From assembly GCA_964628455.1 (NCBI GenBank), contig CAZVPD010000171.1, positions 1-7,500 on the forward strand: a stretch of 7,500 nucleotides of DNA, written 5' to 3'. The notes under the pieces are model-generated. The model was not told the origin of the DNA and did not search any database. It saw only the letters and a program-made list of their open reading frames with translations. Every line of letters begins with the position of its first letter. Position 1 is the stretch's first letter. This document shows, one piece after another, positions 1 through 5,902 of the stretch. This DNA comes from JAQVWU01 sp964628455 (GTDB lineage: Bacteria > Bacillota > Clostridia > Oscillospirales > CAG-272). A program made the translations under genes and the position numbers.

Positions 1-1
1 G

Positions 2-190
2 GATATGCTCGTAAAATCAAAACTTGCGCCGTCCAAAGCGGAAGCAAAAAGGCTTATCATTCAGGGCGGCATATTATTAAACGACCGTAAAGTGGAGTCG
101 TTTGACGCAGCAGCCGGTATTGCCGCTTTTACAGATGAAATGATCATCAAAAAAGGTAAAAAAATTTATCAGAGATTCATCCTGTCCTAA
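2..190 (+). CDS. tyrS: Tyrosyl-tRNA synthetase, C-terminal S4 domain (5' truncated by window)
   Basis: This is the last 62 codons of a gene whose start lies left of the window, ending at TAA 188-190. The translation reads as an S4 RNA-binding fold: LAPSKAEAKRLIIQGGI followed by LLNDRKV, then a short tail with KKGKKIYQRF. That arrangement (A-x-S-[KR]-x-E-A-[KR]-R-L-I-x-x-G-G, then N-x-x-K-V, then a basic R/K-GKK-x-[YF] strand) is characteristic of the C-terminus of bacterial TyrRS, the cytosolic enzyme that charges tRNA-Tyr. The S4 domain contacts the long variable arm of tRNA-Tyr. The catalytic Rossmann domain with its HIGH and KMSKS motifs is not visible, so the call rests on the tail alone. 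Other S4 proteins (RluB/RsuA, YaaA-like) are possible but normally carry S4 at the N-terminus or alone. The stop is 82 nt from the murB ATG, with no clear terminator between. Confidence 0.85.
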   Translation, partial: DMLVKSKLAPSKAEAKRLIIQGGILLNDRKVESFDAAAGIAAFTDEMIIKKGKKIYQRFILS

Positions 191-272
191 ACGAAAAAGC
201 ATTTGTTTTAAATAAAGTTTATTATTTATTCTGTTTATCCGATAACATATCTGAAGGGATTTGCGCCGCGCA

Positions 273-1178
273 ATGGTTGAATACAGAAAGCTTGATGAAT
301 TTCTGAACGGAGACAGCCGGTATATCATTAAGCGAAACACGCTTTTATCCGGATACTGTACTTTCAAAATCGGCGGAGCTGCGGATTATATCCTGTATCC
401 GGACACCCCGGATGCCCTGGTCGAATTGATCGAGGTGCTGCGCGACAGTGAAATCAGACATATCGTCTGCGGAAACGCAAGCAATATTCTTTTTCCGGAT
501 GACGGTTACCGCGGAGCTGTTATTTTTACACGCAGATTAAACGAAATAACCGTGCATGAAAACACCATGCAGGTGCATTGCGGCGCTTTACTGGGAAATG
601 CGGCTGTAACGGCATGCAGGTGCGGACTTAAAGGATTGGAGTTTGCATACGGCATACCGGGCAGCTGCGGCGGTGCCGTTTATATGAATGCCGGCGCATA
701 CGGCGGGCAGATGTCCGATATTGTATCAGGCGGGACCTATTATGATCCCTCGCAGGAAAAAATATGTGTTACAGACGGCATCGGACATCGCTTCGGATAC
801 CGCAGCAGTGTGTTTTCCGGTACGGAATTTATCATACTGTCATCGGTATTCAGACTTGAAAACGACTGCCGTGAATCGATCCGGGAACGGATGGACAGCA
901 ACATGAAGAATCGTTCGGATCATCAGCCGCTGTCCTATCCGAGTGCCGGAAGTGTCTTTAAACGTTATCCGGGCTATTATACATCGAAACTGATCGAAGA
1001 AGCGGGTTTAAAGGGAAGGCAGTGCGGAAACGCGCAGGTCTCAATGAAACACGCGGGATTTATCGTTAATTTAGGAGGCGCGACAGCTTCCGACGTGCTG
1101 AGTCTGATTGAACTTGTGAAGGAAACCGTTTACTCTAGATACGGAATCGAAATAGAGTGCGAAATCAGGATCATCTGA
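273..1178 (+). CDS. murB: UDP-N-acetylenolpyruvoylglucosamine reductase (MurB)
   Basis: MurB is the cytosolic FAD enzyme that uses NADPH to reduce UDP-GlcNAc-enolpyruvate to UDP-N-acetylmuramate, completing the two-step MurA/MurB branch of peptidoglycan synthesis. From ATG 273 the protein is 301 aa, a normal length for the short type II form. Visible motifs: TFKIGGAADY near 30-39 (FAD domain), GNASN at 67-71 (usually GxGSN), GIPGSCGGAVYMNAGAYGG at 127-145 (FAD pyrophosphate loop), FGYRSS with the conserved Tyr-Arg near 176-177, QPLSYPSAGSVFK with the proton-donating Ser at about 227, GNAQVSMKHAGFIVN, and a C-terminal ECEIRII whose Glu (about 297) matches the catalytic acid. Start choice: an in-frame TTG at 261 would add MRRA, but the purine-rich GAAGGG at 253-258 is only 2 nt from it and 14 nt from ATG 273. 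Neither spacing is ideal, and ATG is preferred. The gene sits between tyrS and whiA on the same strand. Confidence 0.95.
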   Translation: MVEYRKLDEFLNGDSRYIIKRNTLLSGYCTFKIGGAADYILYPDTPDALVELIEVLRDSEIRHIVCGNASNILFPDDGYRGAVIFTRRLNEITVHENTMQVHCGALLGNAAVTACRCGLKGLEFAYGIPGSCGGAVYMNAGAYGGQMSDIVSGGTYYDPSQEKICVTDGIGHRFGYRSSVFSGTEFIILSSVFRLENDCRESIRERMDSNMKNRSDHQPLSYPSAGSVFKRYPGYYTSKLIEEAGLKGRQCGNAQVSMKHAGFIVNLGGATASDVLSLIELVKETVYSRYGIEIECEIRII

Positions 1179-1228
1179 TAGATTTATTTTTTTATTTGTT
1201 TGATTTGCGGAAGAATAACAAACTGCGT

Positions 1229-1232
1229 GGAG
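1229..1232 (+). promoter_or_regulatory. Ribosome binding site deciding the whiA start
   Basis: GGAG (within GTGGAG) lies 6 nt before ATG 1239 and only 3 nt before the adjacent in-frame ATG 1236. The spacing favours 1239, and the resulting N-terminus (MTIRSFSRDTKNKLCEI) matches the usual WhiA opening M-x-F-[SA]-x-x-x-K-x-x-L. The reading frame extends upstream to a TTG at 1200, but that start has no good ribosome binding site and would add residues with no counterpart in the family. Confidence 0.6.
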
Positions 1233-1238
1233 TACATG

Positions 1239-2018
1239 ATGACAATCCGTTCTTTTTCCAGGGATACAAAAAACAAGCTGTGCGAAATCGCAACGAAGTC
1301 CGCATGCTGCCGCAGAGCTTTGCTTTGCGGTATTTTGTTATACCGGCAGCCCCAGGACAACGAAGAAATTTCCGGACTTACGGAACGCCTTAAGGAGGAG
1401 TTTATCGGCTCCGACGAAACAAACATATCGGATACCTCCGAACTTTTTCATTGCGAGAATTGCCGGCGCTGTTTTTTGCGCGGCGTATTTCTGACTTGCG
1501 GAATGATAACCGATCCCGCAAAACTGTATCAGTTTGAACTGGCAATGCCGGACGGCAGCAGCGCCGATGATATTGCAGGGCTGATCGGGGATTGCGGAAT
1601 AACACCGAAAAGAACGATTAGGCGGGGACAGAATATCCTGTATCTGAAAGATAACGAGGAAGTATCGGATTTCCTGAATTTGATCGGGGCGCAGAAGGCT
1701 TCCTTTGAACTCATCAATGTCAAGATCCGGAAAGAATTCCGAAACAATGCGAACCGGATGACAAACTGCGATGCGGCCAACATAACCCGTACCGTAAGCG
1801 CTGCGCACATACAGCTCGAAGCGATAAAGGAATTGAAAAGAAACGGCCTTTTCGAAAAACTGCCCCCCGAATTGTATGAAACAGCCGTCCTTCGTTCCGA
1901 AAACGAAGACGCAACGCTGTCTGAGCTTGCGGAGCTTCACAATCCGTCCATCACAAAATCCGGTGTCAACCACCGGCTGAAGAAAATAGTCGGCTTCCGC
2001 AATACCATAGAGGAATAA
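1239..2018 (+). CDS. whiA: DNA-binding protein WhiA, shortened N-terminal half
   Basis: WhiA is a Gram-positive DNA-binding protein built from a LAGLIDADG homing-endonuclease-like fold without nuclease activity plus a C-terminal helix-turn-helix. It activates sporulation genes in Streptomyces and affects division and chromosome segregation in Bacillus. From ATG 1239 the protein is 259 aa, against about 310-320 aa in B. subtilis. Recognisable parts: the KNKLCEIATKSACCRRALL start (CCRKAEL in relatives), NCRRCFLRGVFLTCGMITDP at about 74-93 (CCKRAFLRGAFLAGGSVNDP in relatives), RRGQNILYLKDNEEVSDFLN followed by LIGAQ at 128-152, the highly conserved RNNANRMTNCDAANITRT at 168-185, and the HTH region DATLSELAEL...ITKSGVNHRLKKI at 224-250. 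The distance between the two CC/NC-R-R segments is about 51 residues, where relatives have about 100, so much of the first LAGLIDADG-like half is gone without loss of frame. The second half and HTH look intact. The rapZ and yvcK genes that usually precede whiA are absent. Its stop is 79 nt from the dnaE ATG. Confidence 0.9.
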   Translation: MTIRSFSRDTKNKLCEIATKSACCRRALLCGILLYRQPQDNEEISGLTERLKEEFIGSDETNISDTSELFHCENCRRCFLRGVFLTCGMITDPAKLYQFELAMPDGSSADDIAGLIGDCGITPKRTIRRGQNILYLKDNEEVSDFLNLIGAQKASFELINVKIRKEFRNNANRMTNCDAANITRTVSAAHIQLEAIKELKRNGLFEKLPPELYETAVLRSENEDATLSELAELHNPSITKSGVNHRLKKIVGFRNTIEE

Positions 2019-2039
2019 GACAGGAAACCGCCTGAACAG

Positions 2040-2048
2040 TGTTAAAAT
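2040..2048 (+). promoter_or_regulatory. Possible extended -10 promoter element upstream of dnaE
   Basis: TGTTAAAAT fits the TGN-TATAAT extended -10 pattern with one mismatch in the hexamer (TAAAAT). No good -35 hexamer lies 16-18 nt upstream (the candidates read like ACAGGA), which an extended -10 can tolerate. Transcription would begin around 2055, at a 10-bp palindrome, leaving a leader of about 43 nt before the dnaE ATG. The match is short and could be chance. Confidence 0.25.
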
Positions 2049-2054
2049 CTGACA

Positions 2055-2064
2055 GCGATATCGC
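2055..2064. repeat. 10-bp perfect palindrome in the whiA-dnaE gap
   Basis: GCGATATCGC reads identically on both strands and sits between the possible -10 element and the dnaE ribosome binding site. It is too compact to form an RNA hairpin with a proper loop, so if functional it is more likely a protein-binding site. A 10-bp palindrome in a 79-nt gap may also be coincidence. Confidence 0.35.
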
Positions 2065-2080
2065 ATGCTGAATTATTCGG

Positions 2081-2086
2081 AAGGAG
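2081..2086 (+). promoter_or_regulatory. Ribosome binding site deciding the dnaE start
   Basis: AAGGAG is a strong Shine-Dalgarno core, 11 nt before ATG 2098. It lies downstream of the earlier in-frame ATG at 2065 and therefore rules that start out. The 2098 start gives MSGFVHLHLHSEYSLLDG, which matches the usual DnaE N-terminus almost exactly. Confidence 0.75.
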
Positions 2087-2097
2087 ACGGCTGCCAA

Positions 2098-5000
2098 ATG
2101 TCCGGTTTCGTGCATCTGCATTTACACAGCGAATACAGCCTGCTTGACGGTGCCTGCCGGATCCGGGATATTCCGAAGACGGCGAAGGAGGCCGGCCATA
2201 CCGCGGTTGCGATCACCGACCACGGCGTCATGTTCGGCGTTGTGGAATTTTACCGTGCCTGTCGCGACGCGGGCATCAAACCTATTATAGGCTGCGAAGT
2301 ATATGTATCTCCCCGTTCGCGTCACGAAAAAACACATGAGAATGACTCGGAGAGCTATCACCTTATTCTTCTGGTTAAAAACGACGAGGGTTACAAAAAT
2401 CTGATCCGCCTTGTTTCCGCAGGATATACCGAGGGATTTTATTCAAAACCTCGCGTCGATCTGGAATTGCTGCGAGAACACAGCGGTGGTCTTATCGCGC
2501 TCTCGGCCTGCCTTATGGGACGAATTCCCCAATATATAATAAATGACGATCATAAGAGCGCCGAAACGTATGCCTCGGAGCTGCTGTCTGTGTTCGGTGA
2601 AGGCAATTTTTATCTTGAACTGCAGAACCACGGGCTTGACTTACAGGATAAAGTGACGGACGGGCTTTTGCGTTTGTCGGAAAAATGCCGTATTCCGCTC
2701 GTCGCAACCAATGACGTGCACTATCTGAAACATTCCGATGCCGATATTCAGGCCATGCTGATGTGTATACAGATGAATACCGTTATTTCGGACGGCAGAC
2801 CGCTCGGGTTTTCAACAGATGAGTTTTATTATAAAACCACTGCCGAGATGACCGGATTGTTCGGCAAATACAAAGGCGCGATAGAAAACACGGAAAAAAT
2901 CGCCGCGTTATGTCATTTCGAATTTTCTTTCGACCAGTTGTATCTGCCTCGTTTTAGACCCGAAAACGGGCTGTCACCCGAAAAATACCTCAGGGAGCTG
3001 GCTTTCGGCGGACTGGAAAACAAGGTGCGTACCGGGCTGGTCGTTTATTCGGATGAACATAATGCGGATGAATATAAAAGCCGCATCATATACGAATTAT
3101 TCATCATCAACAGGATGGGATATAACGAATATTTTCTGATCGTCTGGGATTTCGTTCAATTCGCAAAGACGAACGGCATACCGACCGGTCCGGGCAGAGG
3201 TTCGGGCGCGGGAAGTCTTGTCGCTTTTTTGATCGGTATTACGGATATAGACTCGATTAAATATAATCTTCTTTTTGAGCGCTTTTTAAATCCCGAACGC
3301 ATCAGCATGCCCGATTTTGACATCGATTTCTGTTACGAACGCCGGGACGAGGTGATTGATTACGTTGCCCGGCGATACGGACGGGACCATGTTTCACAGA
3401 TAATAACTTTCGGCACGATGTCCGCCCGCGCGGTCGTTCGTGATGTCGGCCGGGTACTCGGTTTGCCCTACGCCGACGTAGATATTGCTGCAAAGGCAAT
3501 ACCGCAGAGGATCGGGATCACCCTTGCGGAAGCGCTCGAGGGCGAACTCAAAGAACGCTATGAAAGCAGTCCCGTTCTGAAGAATCTGATTGATATTTCG
3601 CTGGCTCTCGAGGGCATGCCGCGGCATGCTTCCACCCATGCGGCCGGTGTCGTGATTACGGATAATCCGATCACCGATTATGTGCCGCTCGCCGTCAGCA
3701 GCGGTACGATCGTCACTCAGTATGATATGGATACGGTGGCTTCACTCGGGTTGCTGAAATTTGACTTTTTGGCACTGCGCTATCTGACGATCATTTCCGA
3801 TGCCGAAAAACAGATACGGGAAACCGAACCGTCTTTTGATATGAGGCTGATCCCCGACAATGACCGCGAAACATATGAAATGCTGTCACAGGGAAAAACA
3901 AAAGGTGTCTTTCAGCTGGAATCCGAGGGCATGAAACAACTGCTGGCCGGTTTTCGTCCCGAAAAGCTGGAAGATATCATGGTGGCCATAGCATTATACC
4001 GGCCCGGACCGATGGATTCGATCCCCCGCTTTTTGGAAAACCGTAGAAACAAAAACAATATCGGGAATAAAATACCGGTGCTCAATGACATTCTCGATGA
4101 GACCTGCGGCTGCATCATATATCAGGAACAGGTCATGAGGATTTTCAGAACGGCTGCCAATTATTCATACGGGAAAGCGGATATCATACGCCGCGCCATG
4201 TCAAAAAAGAAACAGGAGGAGATGGAAAAAGAACGGGAAACGTTTATATCCGGATCGAAAAAAAACAATATATCCGAAGAGGACGCTTCCGAACTTTTCA
4301 ACGAGATGGCCGGATTCGCAAAATATGCCTTCAATAAAAGTCATGCTGCGGCATATGCCGTTACTTCCTACAGAACAGCCTATCTGCGCTGTCACTACCC
4401 GTGTCAGTATTTTGCCGCGCTGCTGACCTCTGTCCTCGGAAATATGTCCAAAATGACCGAATATATTGTTGAATGCGGCAAGCAGAATATTAAAGTCCTG
4501 CCGCCCGACATCAACGAAAGCGCTGTCAAATTCACGGTTTCGGGTCAGAGCATCCGATTCGGAATGCTTGCCCTGAAGAATGTAGGGCAGAATTTCGTTC
4601 ATGCCGTCATCATCGAACGAACAAAACGCCGTTTTTCGTCTTTTGCTGATTTTATAGCGAGGATGGCTAACGGTGAAATGAATAAGAGGGCTGTAGAATC
4701 GCTCATTAAATCGGGCGCGCTGGATAGCTTTAACATATACCGGTCCCGCCTGCTTGCGGTTTACGAGAAAATGATCGACTCGTCTGCAAAGAAAGAACGT
4801 GTCAGTCTTGCAGGCCAGGTCGGTTTATTTGACGGACATGCCGGCAGTGATGATACTGTTTATCCGGACGTCGGCGAGCTGGCGCTCCGCGAGAAAATCA
4901 TGATGGAAAAGGAAAGTGCCGGCTTCTGTTTTTCGGGACACATACTGGATTATTACACAAAGCATACGGGTACGCTTCATATATCGGAAATCCATGAAAT

Positions 5001-5634
5001 TTTAATTTCGTTTGATGAAAGCAACGGGCAGTTCAATGAAAAGCAAATTGTAACAATCGCCGGTTCTGTCAGCAAACGCCTGATCAAACAGACGAAGAAC
5101 GATGAAACGATGGCTTTTATTACCGTTGAAGACAGATATGCGGAGATCGAACTCGTTGTGTTCCCGAAAATATTCGGTGAGTTTTCCTCTTTTCTGGGAT
5201 ATGACAGCGTACTGGCTGTAACCGGTGAAATCTCACTGAGAGACGAGGAATTGCCCAAGATACTTGTCAGAGGGATTATTCCGCTGCAGAACAACGATAT
5301 ATTTAAAAAAGCAGATCCCCTGCCCGTCAGCGCCGCTAAAACGGAAAAGGATATCCGGTCCTCCCGGCCGGAATCCGGCGGTACTTCCGCTGCACCTGCC
5401 GAAAACAAACACAAGGAAAGGAAGCTTTACCTCAGATTCGATCATACCTCGGGAATCGTTTTCGACCGCGTTGTCAACCTGATTGAGATTCTCGAAGGGG
5501 ATACACCCGTTATTTTCTACGATCAGTCGAAAACTCAGTATAGTAAATTCAACGGCGCAGGAGCCGATGTCTCCGGTATTCTGATCGGTGAACTGGAGCA
5601 GATACTCGGCAGGGAAAATGTCATCCTGAAATAA
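2098..5634 (+). CDS. dnaE: DNA polymerase III subunit alpha (DnaE)
   Basis: DnaE is the C-family polymerase. In Firmicutes it normally works beside PolC, extending primers and tolerating lesions. The protein is 1178 aa, full length for clostridial DnaE. Domains in order: PHP (about 1-285) opening with HLHLHSEYSLLDG, then AITDHG, GCEVYV and NDVHYL; palm with GPGRGSGAGSLVAFLIG (364-380) and PDFDIDF carrying the catalytic pair Asp408/Asp410, and the third Asp556 in KFDFLAL; fingers with YRPGPMDSIPRFLENRR (634-650), IIYQEQVM and RRAMSKKKQEEMEKER; thumb/tandem HhH region after FNKSHAAAYAVTSYRTAYL (745-763); sliding-clamp motif QVGLF at 907-911; OB fold at about 984-1065; a low-complexity linker at about 1075-1107; and a C-terminal domain ending GRENVILK. 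All PHP metal-ligand positions appear occupied (H8, H10, D17, H42, E67, H88, C138, D206, H208). Ala559 replaces the usual Gly in FDFLGL. No N-terminal OB or inserted exonuclease domain of the PolC kind is present, so this is DnaE and not PolC. Confidence 0.97.
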   Translation: MSGFVHLHLHSEYSLLDGACRIRDIPKTAKEAGHTAVAITDHGVMFGVVEFYRACRDAGIKPIIGCEVYVSPRSRHEKTHENDSESYHLILLVKNDEGYKNLIRLVSAGYTEGFYSKPRVDLELLREHSGGLIALSACLMGRIPQYIINDDHKSAETYASELLSVFGEGNFYLELQNHGLDLQDKVTDGLLRLSEKCRIPLVATNDVHYLKHSDADIQAMLMCIQMNTVISDGRPLGFSTDEFYYKTTAEMTGLFGKYKGAIENTEKIAALCHFEFSFDQLYLPRFRPENGLSPEKYLRELAFGGLENKVRTGLVVYSDEHNADEYKSRIIYELFIINRMGYNEYFLIVWDFVQFAKTNGIPTGPGRGSGAGSLVAFLIGITDIDSIKYNLLFERFLNPERISMPDFDIDFCYERRDEVIDYVARRYGRDHVSQIITFGTMSARAVVRDVGRVLGLPYADVDIAAKAIPQRIGITLAEALEGELKERYESSPVLKNLIDISLALEGMPRHASTHAAGVVITDNPITDYVPLAVSSGTIVTQYDMDTVASLGLLKFDFLALRYLTIISDAEKQIRETEPSFDMRLIPDNDRETYEMLSQGKTKGVFQLESEGMKQLLAGFRPEKLEDIMVAIALYRPGPMDSIPRFLENRRNKNNIGNKIPVLNDILDETCGCIIYQEQVMRIFRTAANYSYGKADIIRRAMSKKKQEEMEKERETFISGSKKNNISEEDASELFNEMAGFAKYAFNKSHAAAYAVTSYRTAYLRCHYPCQYFAALLTSVLGNMSKMTEYIVECGKQNIKVLPPDINESAVKFTVSGQSIRFGMLALKNVGQNFVHAVIIERTKRRFSSFADFIARMANGEMNKRAVESLIKSGALDSFNIYRSRLLAVYEKMIDSSAKKERVSLAGQVGLFDGHAGSDDTVYPDVGELALREKIMMEKESAGFCFSGHILDYYTKHTGTLHISEIHEILISFDESNGQFNEKQIVTIAGSVSKRLIKQTKNDETMAFITVEDRYAEIELVVFPKIFGEFSSFLGYDSVLAVTGEISLRDEELPKILVRGIIPLQNNDIFKKADPLPVSAAKTEKDIRSSRPESGGTSAAPAENKHKERKLYLRFDHTSGIVFDRVVNLIEILEGDTPVIFYDQSKTQYSKFNGAGADVSGILIGELEQILGRENVILK
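4816..4830 (+). other. Sliding-clamp (beta) binding motif within DnaE
   Basis: Residues 907-911 of DnaE read QVGLF, an exact fit to the bacterial clamp-binding consensus Qxx[LM]F. It lies after the HhH region and before the OB fold, where the internal clamp motif sits in E. coli alpha. It should tether the polymerase to DnaN. Confidence 0.75.
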
Positions 5635-5772
5635 TCCTCGTGCGGACGGGCGATTCGGTTTTCCGGCTAACCGCTCTGTTTTACGGAAAAGCAGACCACA
5701 AAGACGATACGTTTCTGTTGTTTCTGAAAATATTATAGATTACCATGATATTATTATCCGTTTTTTCATACT

Positions 5773-5790
5773 GTATTCAAAACAGAATAC
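5773..5790. repeat. Inverted repeat abutting the candidate -10 (operator-like)
   Basis: GTATTC-AAAACA-GAATAC is a perfect 6-bp inverted repeat with a 6-nt spacer. It ends exactly where TATAAT begins, so a protein bound there would cover the spacer of the promoter. There is no following U-run, which argues against a terminator. No known operator consensus is claimed. Confidence 0.45.
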
Positions 5791-5796
5791 TATAAT
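5791..5796 (+). promoter_or_regulatory. Candidate -10 element for the PBP gene
   Basis: TATAAT is an exact sigma-A -10 hexamer in the AT-rich gap between dnaE and the PBP gene. Transcription would begin near 5803, giving a leader of about 100 nt. The -35 is poor: at 16-18 nt spacing there is nothing like TTGACA, and the best match, TTCATA at 5765-5770, sits 20 nt away. The promoter may therefore be weak or activator-dependent, or the match may be chance in AT-rich DNA. Confidence 0.45.
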
Positions 5797-5820
5797 GACT
5801 ATCAGTATAGGAATAATTGA

Positions 5821-5845
5821 TATGGAATTCCGCAGTTTATGGAAT
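5821..5845. repeat. 8-bp direct repeat in the PBP gene leader
   Basis: TATGGAAT occurs at 5821-5828 and again at 5838-5845, a 17-bp period. Both copies lie between the candidate -10 and the PBP ribosome binding site. The first copy also overlaps the palindrome GGAATTCC at 5824-5831. Function is unknown; a tandem regulator site or chance are both possible. Confidence 0.35.
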
Positions 5846-5888
5846 ATAAGGCCCGGGAAATAACATAAACAATTAATTCTTATAGCGT

Positions 5889-5894
5889 GAGGTG
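5889..5894 (+). promoter_or_regulatory. Ribosome binding site of the PBP gene
   Basis: GAGGTG is fully complementary to the CACCTC part of the 16S rRNA 3' end and lies 8 nt before ATG 5903. It fixes the start and gives a short charged cytoplasmic tail before the membrane segment, as expected for this family. Confidence 0.8.
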
Positions 5895-5902
5895 CATACT
5901 CA

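Noticed and set aside
191..272. Promoter or palindrome in the tyrS-murB gap (AATAAA-G-TTTATT at 211-223; TTGTTT at 203-208)
   Set aside because: The region is AT-rich, so short matches are expected by chance. The inverted repeat has a 1-nt centre and no G-C pair, and no convincing -10/-35 pair at normal spacing was found.
1164..1205. Terminator-like element at the murB end: ATCAG-GATCAT-CTGAT followed by a T-rich run
   Set aside because: The stem is only 5 bp with two G-C pairs and overlaps the murB stop. The T-rich stretch is suggestive, but the stem is too weak to call a terminator.
1338..2066. Long open frame on the minus strand (242 codons) opposite whiA
   Set aside because: It lies wholly antisense to a confidently recognised gene, has no recognisable domain or ribosome binding site, and its composition is explained by the codon pattern of whiA on the other strand.
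2065..2097. Earlier ATG at 2065 as the dnaE start (adds 11 residues)
   Set aside because: The strong AAGGAG at 2081-2086 lies downstream of it, and the extra residues have no counterpart in DnaE; ATG 2098 fits the family N-terminus.
4977..5414. Minus-strand open frame of 145 codons inside dnaE, and the 133-codon one at 4201-4602
   Set aside because: Both are antisense to conserved DnaE domains and show no recognisable family features; they are shadows of the dnaE coding frame.
5656..5690. Hairpins after dnaE (CGGTT-N8-AACCG, or TTTTCCG-N18-CGGAAAA)
   Set aside because: The two pairings are mutually exclusive, each is weak, and neither is followed by a real U-tract, so a dnaE terminator cannot be asserted.
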